Positions 38,518-46,401 of a stretch of 64,000 nucleotides of DNA are shown here, piece by piece. The notes beneath the pieces were generated by a model. It ran no database searches. It was not told the origin of the DNA and saw only the letters and a program-made list of their open reading frames with translations. Source of the stretch: Neobacillus niacini (GTDB lineage Bacteria; Bacillota; Bacilli; Bacillales; Cytobacillaceae); assembly GCF_023715415.1 (NCBI RefSeq), contig NZ_JAMBOB010000004.1, positions 186,001 through 250,000 of the forward strand, given 5' to 3'. The position numbers were made by a program, and so were the translations under genes. Numbering within the stretch: the stretch's first letter is position 1; every line of letters starts with the position of its first letter.

Positions 38518-39619
38518 TTATGAAATTCTAGAACGCAGGTAAGCATCAATAAATGGATCCAAATCTCCATCCATAACACCCTGAACGTTTCCGCTCTCCG
38601 CACTCGTCCGATGATCCTTTACCATAGAGTAAGGGTGGAAGACGTAGGAGCGAATTTGGCTTCCCCAGCCGATTTCCTTTTGTTCACCGCGAATTTCTAG
38701 TAGCTCTTTTTCCTGTTGTTCGATTTCACGTTGATACAGTTTGGCTTTCAACATTTTCATCGCAGCCTCACGGTTCTTAATCTGTGAGCGCTCATTCTGA
38801 CAGGTAACGACAACCCCCGTTGGCATATGGGTAATCCTCACAGCTGAATCAGTGGTATTGATATGCTGTCCACCTGCACCGCTCGCACGATACGTATCTA
38901 TTTTTAGATCCTCAGTACGGATTTCGATTTCAATTTCATCATTAAATTCAGGCATAACCTCACAGGATACAAAGGAGGTATGACGGCGGCCAGAAGCATC
39001 AAATGGTGAAATCCTGACTAAACGATGTACGCCTTTTTCCGCCTTTAAATAACCGTATGCGTTATGACCTCTTATCGCCAGGGTTACACTTTTTATCCCC
39101 GCTTCATCACCAGGCAGATAATCAAGTGTTTCAACCTTAAAGCCCTTTTTCTCTGCCCAACGTGTGTACATACGAAGTAGCATCGAGCCCCAGTCCTGTG
39201 ACTCTGTCCCGCCAGCACCTGGGTGCAGCTCTAAAATCGCATTATGTTTATCGTATTCTTCACTTAGCAGCAGCTGGAGTTCAAATTCATTTAATCTTGA
39301 GGTCAGTTTAATTAACTCTTCCTCAAGCTCTGCTTGGAGTTCCGCATCACTTTCTTCTTTTACAAGCTCATAGCTTACTTCAAGATTCTCAAATGTTTCA
39401 AATAAGTCACTAAACTCATTTACCTGATCCTTTAAGGCATTAGCTTCACTAATAACGGTTTGGGCCTTCTCTTGGTCATTCCAGAAATCAGGATGAAGCA
39501 TTTGGTCATCCAGTTCAGCTATGCGCGCTTCCTTATTTTCAAGGTCAAAGAGACCCCCTAAAGTCCACTAATTTCTTAGCTGATTTTTCAAGTTCATTTC
39601 GAATTTCTGCTAATTCCAT
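38518..39619 (-). CDS. prfB: Peptide chain release factor 2, with programmed +1 frameshift
   Basis: RF2 ends translation at UGA and UAA. The gene starts at ATG 39619 and reads 24 codons to an in-frame TGA at 39545-39547; a +1 shift there gives a 366-residue protein, the usual RF2 length. The body (from 39546) shows the GGQ motif in [19 protein letters not shown] near residue 245 and the peptide anticodon region with SPFD, where RF2 has SPF. It is transcribed from its own promoter here, whereas in B. subtilis it follows secA. Confidence 0.97.
39544..39560 (-). other. prfB: Programmed +1 frameshift site of prfB
   Basis: On the minus strand AGGGGG TCT CTT TGA C contains the internal Shine-Dalgarno-like AGGGGG, the slippery CTT and the UGA stop followed by C. 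This is the classic RF2 autoregulation site: low RF2 lets ribosomes slip into the +1 frame. Confidence 0.97.
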
Positions 39620-39688
39620 TTTCGTCACCTCTATAAAAATTACGTCTGTTTGTAGTCTATGTCTCAGTCGTTCGTTTGTTCCTTTTCC

Positions 39689-39718
39689 ATTATAGCCTGT
39701 AAAGAGGGGAAATTTCAA
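39689..39718 (-). promoter_or_regulatory. prfB: Sigma-A promoter of prfB
   Basis: TTGAAA (39713-39718) and TATAAT (39689-39694) on the minus strand are 18 bases apart. Transcription would begin about 65 bases before the start codon. Confidence 0.65.
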
Positions 39719-39768
39719 AACTGAACTTTTTTAAGCTAAAATGTCAAAAGCTAAACTATATTAAATGT

Positions 39769-39956
39769 TGTGGATAACACAACTTATCAACAGTAAGTTG
39801 AAGATAGATTCAATAAACACGATTTTCATGTGGATAAGTTTAGTTATCTACATGACTTTTTTGAAAATATAATTATTCTATCCACATATATACAAATTCG
39901 ACAGGACTTATCTACAATTTTCAGTGTTTTAATATTTAATCATCTACTTATCCACA
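39769..39956. other. DnaA-box cluster between prfB and the cytochrome locus
   Basis: Seven DnaA-box-like 9-mers lie in 188 AT-rich bases. Perfect TTATCCACA or its complement occurs at 39769-39777, 39829-39837 and 39948-39956. One-mismatch boxes are at 39784-39792, 39844-39852, 39878-39886 and 39908-39916. Both orientations occur. There is no gene in this gap of over 300 bases. Confidence 0.75.
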
Positions 39957-39961
39957 AAAAT

Positions 39962-39991
39962 GAAAACGAGAGGAAATTTCCTCTCGTTTTC
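39962..39991 (-). terminator. Terminator of the seven-heme cytochrome gene
   Basis: A perfect 30-base palindrome (15-bp arms) lies two bases past the stop codon, with a T-run in its 3' arm on the minus strand. Confidence 0.9.
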
Positions 39992-39992
39992 T

Positions 39993-41855
39993 CTATGGAA
40001 TAATTTGCTTTGGAACATGAATCCCTTTTGTAGGAGCGTGGGCTGCGTCAATATATGACTTAGTTTCACCACCGTGACAAGAAGAACAGCTCTGAACATC
40101 ATCAGCTTGATGCCCTATTATAGTCTCTCCCGCATCATTTTTATTTTTGAGTGAACCCGTTTTACCATAAATTTCTGTTGTGTTGTTGTGGCACTTTAAG
40201 CAGAAATTACGTTCTTCTGTTGCATCCCAATTTTCACTCTTAGACTCATATAAAAGGTTAGTATCATCTAGTTTAATATTCCCTAAGTTTCCACGTAACA
40301 TCTTGATGTTCTTAGATCCATGGGTTTCATGACATTCTGCACATGGAATTTGTCCATTTAACTGACTACCACTATCATTTGTTGCTGTAATATTATGACC
40401 TGATTGGGCAGTGTAGGTTTCATCTTTATAATATTTTTCAATATTTGAGATTAGATTACCGTTTTTATCCTTTGCTATACCGTTATGACAGCTAAAACAT
40501 AATGAAAAATCATTTGTTTCACCTGTTGCAGTGCTGGCTTTTTTATAGGTTAAGAAAGGATTAATGTTCGCATCATCAGCCTTATTAGGGTGGAAACTAT
40601 TTGGATTTTCTTTCGTCCCTGGATTATGCGGGTCATGGCAACTTGAACAAGAAACACTTGAATCTTGATTATGCTTATTGGTAGAAGTGCTGGTTTCTAG
40701 CTTAGGTGAACCATTCGTTCCATCATGACAAGCCATACACAAATTATTTGTATCAGTTCCAAATTTACCGCCCTCAAGAGTAAGATTGCTTCCATTATGA
40801 GTGCTATGACAGAAAGCACATGTATTGGTTACAATCGAATATGGACCATGTATATAGTCCTTCTCTCTAACCTCGTTCCCTTTGGCACCTTCAAATTGGT
40901 AACTTTCATAATTTGCACCCACAGTCGTGAATTTAAGAAACCTTGGAACAAGTAAATTTGGATTTAGATAAACAAAGTACGATTTAGCTGGGTCAAGCAA
41001 CTCTTTATCCGGTGTAAAGGTATAAATATAAGATTTGATTCCACCATCTAAATCAATCGTCTTTACCAGTTTTTCTTTCCCCGTACTATCTCCAAAAATA
41101 GTTATTAAAGGTTGTGTAGGGTTGAATGCTTCAGCACTTCTGATATCTAATAAAATCTTATAATCCAAAGGTACCCTTGTCATATCTTCAGCAAGAAGAT
41201 AGCTGTTAGGAACCTTGTCGTTGTCGGCCTGATATTGATCTTCTGAACCCTGTGGAATTAGATACATATTTACCATGTATGCCCGCGTACTAATATTTGT
41301 TACACCTAAGGCACTTGTCACAACAGAGTTCTCGGTTGACTCAATTCCTCCAGTGGATGATTGAGTTGATGTTGTATCAGTATTTTCAGTTGATACAGGG
41401 CTCTCTATCTTCTGGTCGTTTACAGAGAGTTGAACAGTAAATGATGTCTCTAAACTAGTGCTTAAGCCATCTCCATCAGTAACTACAAAGGTTAGCTTAT
41501 GAACACCTTCGCTAAATTCCTTGGTATAAAAAAACTCCGCGTATTGTTCCTTGGAATTAAGATTAAGCGTTCCAACATTCGTAATATCAATGGGCTGCTC
41601 TGAATCATTAGTGTGCTCAAAAATCTTTACTAAAAGTTTATCTGGAGCAGTTAAATCATCTGATATTCTTGCATTCAACTCAACCTTTGAAACTTCTAAC
41701 ACTGCTTCTCTAACAGGAGTTATCAGTGTTAATTCTGGTACACCAGTTGCCGAAAAAACTTGTGTTTCAGGTGAATAGGAAAGGAGGGAACCAAATATAA
41801 CGCTCCATATGACAATGCATGCAATTAATTTCCGTTTGAAGTTCATCCGTTTCAC
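39993..41855 (-). CDS. Seven-heme secreted cytochrome c with two Ig-like domains
   Basis: The protein (620 residues from GTG 41855, preceded by AAGGATG; an ATG three codons upstream abuts this site) has a signal peptide, an Ig-like beta domain (about 40-145), a serine/threonine-rich linker (about 150-185), a second beta-rich domain (about 205-320) and a heme region (about 345-600). Seven CXXCH motifs occur: CAFCH, CMACH, CSSCH, CFSCH, CAECH, CLKCH, CSSCH. The first three sit in the same context (STHNG, DGT, DPHN) as in the six-heme paralogues, so the domains are homologous. No LPXTG or membrane anchor is seen. It has its own terminator. A role as outermost electron carrier or surface-binding cytochrome is inference. 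Confidence 0.88.
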   Translation of the reverse strand: MKRMNFKRKLIACIVIWSVIFGSLLSYSPETQVFSATGVPELTLITPVREAVLEVSKVELNARISDDLTAPDKLLVKIFEHTNDSEQPIDITNVGTLNLNSKEQYAEFFYTKEFSEGVHKLTFVVTDGDGLSTSLETSFTVQLSVNDQKIESPVSTENTDTTSTQSSTGGIESTENSVVTSALGVTNISTRAYMVNMYLIPQGSEDQYQADNDKVPNSYLLAEDMTRVPLDYKILLDIRSAEAFNPTQPLITIFGDSTGKEKLVKTIDLDGGIKSYIYTFTPDKELLDPAKSYFVYLNPNLLVPRFLKFTTVGANYESYQFEGAKGNEVREKDYIHGPYSIVTNTCAFCHSTHNGSNLTLEGGKFGTDTNNLCMACHDGTNGSPKLETSTSTNKHNQDSSVSCSSCHDPHNPGTKENPNSFHPNKADDANINPFLTYKKASTATGETNDFSLCFSCHNGIAKDKNGNLISNIEKYYKDETYTAQSGHNITATNDSGSQLNGQIPCAECHETHGSKNIKMLRGNLGNIKLDDTNLLYESKSENWDATEERNFCLKCHNNTTEIYGKTGSLKNKNDAGETIIGHQADDVQSCSSCHGGETKSYIDAAHAPTKGIHVPKQIIP

Positions 41856-41939
41856 GTTATTCATCCTTTTCTATTTGCTTAAAAAGAAAATAAGCTTTTT
41901 TTATTTAATTATATCAACTGAATTAACATTAATTATCGT

Positions 41940-41952
41940 CGTTAAGTTAACG
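41940..41952. promoter_or_regulatory. 13-bp palindrome upstream of the seven-heme gene
   Basis: CGTTAAGTTAACG is a perfect odd palindrome about 85 bases before the start codon. A TATAAT lies downstream of it on the minus strand. It may be a regulator site; the regulator is unknown. Confidence 0.35.
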
Positions 41953-41983
41953 TTTTTTGACATTTTTTTGACTAGGTGCAATA

Positions 41984-42021
41984 ATAAAACAAGGTAACAA
42001 TAGTGATATTGTCACCTTGTT
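41984..42021 (-). terminator. Terminator of the third six-heme gene
   Basis: 15-base arms (41988-42002 and 42007-42021, one mismatch) begin with AACAAGG; T-rich tail on the minus strand. Confidence 0.85.
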
Positions 42022-42077
42022 TAATATGGAATTTGTTTTGGCTAACAAGTAGTGAGGCTATTTGTTAGCATTTTTTA

Positions 42078-43238
42078 TTACTTGATTAAAGCTTTTCCAG
42101 AATAATCTCCACCAGGGACTGCTCCAGAAGCTGGATATGTGCTTGTACCTGGAGTATTTACAATAGCATGTGTTGATTGGTGACAAGCCCAACATGAAGC
42201 CATGTTTGTGAATCTCTTTAAGTCAGAACCATCTTTACTCACATCTTTCATGTAAGCTTTAGCCTGATCTTCAGTCCAAGCTTTACCGCCTTGATCAACT
42301 GGCTTTTGCAAATCAGCAATTGTTTTACCAGCAGTGTCTCGTAATAAGTTAATATCAGTACCGTGAGCATAGTGACATGCTGTACAGCTTCTACCTGCTT
42401 TAGTGCTGTTTGTTGTATGTGTATATAAGTCATGACCATCAGCCGTTTTAGCTTCTCTAGGTCCATGTTCTCTATTTTTCAAGTAGTCGTCATGGCAGGC
42501 TGCACAGAATTCAGAGTAATTCAATTTGTAGTTATACATTTGTTCTTTTGTTACTTCAGCAGTTGCAGCATTATAAATACCTTTTGATTTAGTTATTTTT
42601 AAACCAGACAAAGAAGTACTATTGTTGATTTCTGCATAATCAGGATCTTCTACTAAATCAAGTTTAATTGCTTTATTTCCTACAGCAAGTGGAGTTTTTT
42701 CAATCGTCTCAGTATAGCCAACAATTGTTACCTTGTAAGTATTAGCATACGTTTTTCCAGCAACTGTTTCATTTAATATACGGTCGTTAGCTGAACCGTG
42801 TGGATTATGACAGCTTGAGCATTCAAATGTAGCAGTAGTTGTATTCTTTAATGCACCAGGAGCCGCTTTTACTGCTAATTCTGAATCAACATCGTGCATA
42901 GAAGCACTCATTTCATGAGAATCAATTACACCAGCTTCACTATCTGCAGTAACGTCATAGAAGCCCATTGTACCATCATGGCATGACATACAAAGTTCTT
43001 TTTCTCCACTCTTCATTAACAACATTTCATCTTCCCCGTTGTGCGTACTATGACAGTTTGCACAAGAGTTTGTGTTGTTTTGGAAATTACCATGAGTTTT
43101 ATGAGTATTCTGATTTCCGAAATTATCAATTTCTCCAACATTAGGTGGTGGGAACTCTTCTGCAGAAGCAAAAGTAGCAAACATGCATACTAAAATAAGC
43201 ATTAATAAAGCCGAAAAGCCGATTTTAAACTTTCTCAT
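42078..43238 (-). CDS. Six-heme secreted cytochrome c, paralogue 3
   Basis: The 386-residue protein has a signal peptide (KIGFSALLMLILVCMFATFASA) and six heme motifs: CANCH, CMSCH, CSSCH, CAACH, CTACH, CWACH. Extra histidines in fixed places (STHNG, NPHG, YAHG) are candidates for distal heme ligands. The N-terminal block with NFGNQNTHKTHGNFQNNTNS is nearly identical in all three paralogues. ATG at 43238 follows GGGAGG; the apparent upstream start lies in that site. No membrane anchor is seen after cleavage. It has its own leader and terminator. Probable function is electron transfer outside the membrane. Confidence 0.9.
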   Translation of the reverse strand: MRKFKIGFSALLMLILVCMFATFASAEEFPPPNVGEIDNFGNQNTHKTHGNFQNNTNSCANCHSTHNGEDEMLLMKSGEKELCMSCHDGTMGFYDVTADSEAGVIDSHEMSASMHDVDSELAVKAAPGALKNTTTATFECSSCHNPHGSANDRILNETVAGKTYANTYKVTIVGYTETIEKTPLAVGNKAIKLDLVEDPDYAEINNSTSLSGLKITKSKGIYNAATAEVTKEQMYNYKLNYSEFCAACHDDYLKNREHGPREAKTADGHDLYTHTTNSTKAGRSCTACHYAHGTDINLLRDTAGKTIADLQKPVDQGGKAWTEDQAKAYMKDVSKDGSDLKRFTNMASCWACHQSTHAIVNTPGTSTYPASGAVPGGDYSGKALIK

Positions 43239-43260
43239 TTCTAAAAAACCTCCCAAATTT

Positions 43261-43340
43261 CTTTCTCTCTTTTTCTCTCTTTTTAATGTGGTTAAAAATC
43301 TAATATAATACTTCTTTTATTAACCACCCCCTAACGGTAG
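43261..43340 (-). promoter_or_regulatory. Leader/promoter region of six-heme paralogue 3
   Basis: On the minus strand TATAAT is followed by TTAGGGGGTGGTTA (GGGGGTGG at 43324-43331), then a stem formed by GTGGTTA and TAACCAC, a purine tract AAAGAGAGAAAAAGAGAGA (43261-43284) and the GGGAGG ribosome binding site. No good -35 box is present. The same order occurs before paralogue 2. The rest of the 333-base gap (43239-43571) holds the preceding gene's terminator and nothing else recognised. Confidence 0.45.
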
Positions 43341-43516
43341 GAATTATATCCTTCTCTCTCTAGAACCTTCATTCTGTTTAAATTACTCTATCTATCAAAA
43401 ACGAACCAGTGGGAGTAAGTTGGGTCATTTTTGTTATTATTCGATTTTAATGATCTCTTATTTTTACATGTTCATAATTTCACTTAGTATTATTTGAAAC
43501 CCGTTCTTTAACTATA

Positions 43517-43557
43517 TTAAAACAAGGAACAACAACTAGTGTTGTTGTTTCCTTGTT
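43517..43557 (-). terminator. Terminator of six-heme paralogue 2
   Basis: Arms AACAAGGAACAACAAC (43521-43536) and its complement with one bulge (43541-43557), T-rich tail on the minus strand. Confidence 0.85.
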
Positions 43558-43571
43558 TTGAAAATTAGTTC

Positions 43572-44837
43572 TTAATTACCATATTTGGCATCATACGCTT
43601 CGATTATATGTTGAAGTTCCTCAGCAAATGCAGGATCGTAAGTTGCTGTTCTCCAGTTATTTCCATCCCATCCAGGTTGTGAACCATCTGGTGCAGTGTA
43701 CTTGTAAAGTGGAGTATCAGGTGCGCCAGCTGCATTTTTGCCGGCTGAATCTGGTCCGCCTAAGCTTTCACCTTCTCCTGCGTGACATGAGAAACATACA
43801 GACATATTAGTGAATTTCTTGAGGGCAGATCCTTTTACACTTACATCCTTGATGTAGCTTTCGGCTTTATCTGCTGTGATAACTCCATCTGCAACTAACT
43901 CAGTAGCTGTTCTTCCTGATGAGTCCATCAATGTAGTGTTATCAGTTCCGTGGGCGTAGTGACAAGAAGCACAGTTTCTACCGCCTTTATGGCTGTTGGT
44001 AGTATGTGTATAAACTCCTTCTTCTTTACCATTATTATCAAGATTTGGCTTCTTAGCTGTTCTTGATGCTAAGTAATTATCATGACATACTGAACAGAAG
44101 TTGCTGTAGTTCATTCTGTCTCTTGCTCCATCAGGACCCATTGATTTTGTAATCTTTAATCCAGAAAGTCCTGTTGCATTGTTGATTTCTGCAAATGCTG
44201 GATCTTCTTTTAGTACTAGCTTAATAGCTTGTTGTCCCAAAAGAATAGGGCTGGCGGTATCTTTAGTAAAGCTTGGCCCATGTGATGAACCCATCTTTCC
44301 GGTAACATCGTAAGAATATGATTTACCTAATACAGTTTCATTCAATAAACGATCATTAGCAGAACCGTGTGGGTTATGACAGCTTGAACATTCTAGTTCA
44401 GCAGTAGAAGTATTAACTGCAGCTCCAGGTGCACTTCCGATTGCCAAGTTGGAACTCACATTGTGCATAGTAGCATCTTCATGTGATGTATTAAAGACTC
44501 CAGCGCCACTTGCTGCTGTAACATCATAGAATCCCATTGTTCCGTCATGACAAGACATACAAAGTTCATATTCACCGGCCTTCATTAACAACATTGCGTC
44601 TTCTCCGTTGTGCGTACTATGACAGTTAGCACAAGAGTTAGTGTTATTTTGGAAATTACCGTGGGTCTTATGTGTATTTTGGTTACCAAAGTTATCAACA
44701 TCCCCAACATTAATACCAGGTGCCGGGTTAGTTGATGTAGGTGTAAATGGCGGTTCTTCTGCAGCTGCAAAAGTAGCAAACATACCTACTAAAATAAGCA
44801 TTAACAAAGCAGAAAAGCTAATTTTCAACTTGCTCAT
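43572..44837 (-). CDS. Six-heme secreted cytochrome c, paralogue 2
   Basis: The 421-residue protein has a signal peptide ending ATFAAAEE and six heme motifs: CANCH, CMSCH, CSSCH, CSVCH, CASCH, CFSCH. The first half aligns closely with paralogues 1 and 3; the longest differences are an insert near residue 180 (SSHGPSFTKD) and a C-terminal extension of about 45 residues rich in G, P, W and D, without a heme. ATG at 44837 follows GGGAGG. It has a private leader with the GGGGGTGG element and a private terminator. Secreted electron carrier by inference. Confidence 0.9.
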   Translation of the reverse strand: MSKLKISFSALLMLILVGMFATFAAAEEPPFTPTSTNPAPGINVGDVDNFGNQNTHKTHGNFQNNTNSCANCHSTHNGEDAMLLMKAGEYELCMSCHDGTMGFYDVTAASGAGVFNTSHEDATMHNVSSNLAIGSAPGAAVNTSTAELECSSCHNPHGSANDRLLNETVLGKSYSYDVTGKMGSSHGPSFTKDTASPILLGQQAIKLVLKEDPAFAEINNATGLSGLKITKSMGPDGARDRMNYSNFCSVCHDNYLASRTAKKPNLDNNGKEEGVYTHTTNSHKGGRNCASCHYAHGTDNTTLMDSSGRTATELVADGVITADKAESYIKDVSVKGSALKKFTNMSVCFSCHAGEGESLGGPDSAGKNAAGAPDTPLYKYTAPDGSQPGWDGNNWRTATYDPAFAEELQHIIEAYDAKYGN

Positions 44838-44857
44838 TTCTAAAAACCTCCCAAATT

Positions 44858-44960
44858 TCTTCTCTCTCTTTTTCTCTCTTTTAATGTAATATAAAACAGA
44901 TTATGATTTTTCTCTTCTGACCACCCCCTTAAAGGATCATTAATATATCTAGTGAATTTC
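44858..44960 (-). promoter_or_regulatory. Leader/promoter region of six-heme paralogue 2
   Basis: On the minus strand ATATATT is followed by TTTAAGGGGGTGGTCA (GGGGGTGG at 44921-44928), then a purine tract AAGAGAGAAAAAGAGAGAG (about 44861-44880) and GGGAGG. Further upstream CAGAAACAACC and GGTTTGTTTCTG (about 44985-45015) form a hairpin whose 3' half resembles GGTTCGTTTTTGATA before paralogue 3. No good -35 box is present. Confidence 0.45.
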
Positions 44961-45067
44961 TGTGGTTTAAAAAAAGAATATGTTATCAGAAACAAACCAT
45001 CTGGGGTTGTTTCTGTCTTAGGCAATTTGAACAATTTATCAAACATTTTTATGGTGATCGAAATCAT

Positions 45068-45105
45068 TTAAAACAAGGTAACAATAAAACAATTGCTACC
45101 TTGTT
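45068..45105 (-). terminator. Terminator of six-heme paralogue 1
   Basis: 14-base arms (45072-45085 and 45092-45105, one mismatch) begin with AACAAGG; TTTT follows on the minus strand. Confidence 0.85.
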
Positions 45106-45140
45106 AAAAATAAACATTTCTACTATTTGCTTGTTAATTG

Positions 45141-46280
45141 TTATCTAATTTTTCCTCTGCCAATAAAACGGCCATCTGGACCGATTAAAGTTGGGTCAAT
45201 TTGATTTGTAATACTAGTTGCGTGACAAGCAAAACATACTGACATGTTTGTGTATTTCTTCAATGCAGAACCTTTAGCACTTACATCTTTCATGTAGGAT
45301 TCAGCTTTTGCTTGTTCCCAGCCTTTTCCGCCATCTTCAACCGACTTAGTATAGTCAGCTACTTTATTTCCTAGTGCATCAACCATGGTTGTTACATCTG
45401 TTCCGTGGGCATAGTGACAGGCCGCACAGTTTCTTCCTGTAGAAGTAGAGTTAGTCGTATGTGAATACAGGTAATCATGTGTATCTGTTTTTGCTGCATT
45501 ACTAGGTCGGCCCGAAGATCTCTTTGCTAAATAATCATCGTGACATGCTCCACAAAATTGAGAATAGTATTGTTTATCAAGACTATCTTTTGGTCCAATT
45601 GATTCTGTAATTTTCAAACCACCAGTCCCTGTTACTGCGTTAATTTCTGCAAAATCCAGATCTTCTGTAAATGCAAGATTGATAGTTTTAGTGCCAACTG
45701 GAACAGGTACTTTTGTTGTAGGGTTAAAAGCAAAAGGAGTTGTTCCGACAATAGTTTCTTTTAATAATCGATCATTTGCTGAACCATGTGGGTTATGACA
45801 GCTAGAACATTCCAACTCAGCAGTGGAAGTATTAAGATATTTACCAGGAGCACTTCCAACTAGTATTCCTGAATCAACATTGTGCATAGAAGAACTTAAG
45901 TGTGAATCGTCAAAAGTTCCTGCGCCGCTTGCCTCTGTAACATCATAAAAGCCCATTGTTCCATCATGGCATGACATACAAAGATCGTACTCGCCTTCTT
46001 TCATTAACAACATTGCATCTTCCCCATTATGCGTACTATGACAGTTCGCACATGAGTTTGTGTTATTTTGGAAGTTACCATGTGTTCTGTGTGTACTTTG
46101 GTTACCAAAGTTATCAACATCTCCAACAAAAATGCCAGTGACATTACCATCTGCATCCTTCACCTCTGCTGGGTGAGTAGAAGTAGGGCTGAATTCCCCT
46201 TCTGCAGAAGCAAAAGTAGCAAACATACCTACTAAAATAAGCATTAACAAAGTGGAAAAGCTAATTTTTAACTTGCTCAT
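45141..46280 (-). CDS. Six-heme secreted cytochrome c, paralogue 1
   Basis: The 379-residue protein has the same signal peptide pattern (KISFSTLLMLILVGMFATFASA) and six heme motifs: CANCH, CMSCH, CSSCH, CGACH, CAACH, CFACH. It shares with its paralogues the blocks VGDVDNFGNQ, CHSTHNGEDAMLLM, CHDGTMGFYDVT and CHNPHGSANDRLL. It is the first of the three cytochromes after the NHL gene, 121 bases downstream, without the GGGGGTGG element, so it may be cotranscribed with the NHL gene. Signal peptide and hemes indicate assembly outside the membrane by the cytochrome c maturation system. Confidence 0.9.
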   Translation of the reverse strand: MSKLKISFSTLLMLILVGMFATFASAEGEFSPTSTHPAEVKDADGNVTGIFVGDVDNFGNQSTHRTHGNFQNNTNSCANCHSTHNGEDAMLLMKEGEYDLCMSCHDGTMGFYDVTEASGAGTFDDSHLSSSMHNVDSGILVGSAPGKYLNTSTAELECSSCHNPHGSANDRLLKETIVGTTPFAFNPTTKVPVPVGTKTINLAFTEDLDFAEINAVTGTGGLKITESIGPKDSLDKQYYSQFCGACHDDYLAKRSSGRPSNAAKTDTHDYLYSHTTNSTSTGRNCAACHYAHGTDVTTMVDALGNKVADYTKSVEDGGKGWEQAKAESYMKDVSAKGSALKKYTNMSVCFACHATSITNQIDPTLIGPDGRFIGRGKIR

Positions 46281-46401
46281 TTCTTAAAACCTCCCAAGGT
46301 TTCTCTCTCTTTTTCTCTCTCTTTTTACTTTCTGATTTTCCTTGTTGAATAAATGCGTGACTAGTTATTACTGCAATCACCTCCTTCAGAAGATAGGAGA
46401 A

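Noticed and set aside
39769-39956. Chromosomal or plasmid origin of replication
   Set aside because: No dnaA, dnaN, rep or partition gene lies near, and the surrounding conserved genes map far from oriC in B. subtilis.
43261-45060. Possible c-di-GMP or cGAMP (GEMM) riboswitch in cytochrome leaders
   Set aside because: The conserved GEMM core blocks are not present; the shared elements are a G-run and purine tracts only.
44840-45067. 75-codon open frame in the leader before six-heme paralogue 2
   Set aside because: It runs through the leader hairpin, purine tract and ribosome binding site, has no good start signal, and no equivalent exists before the other paralogues.
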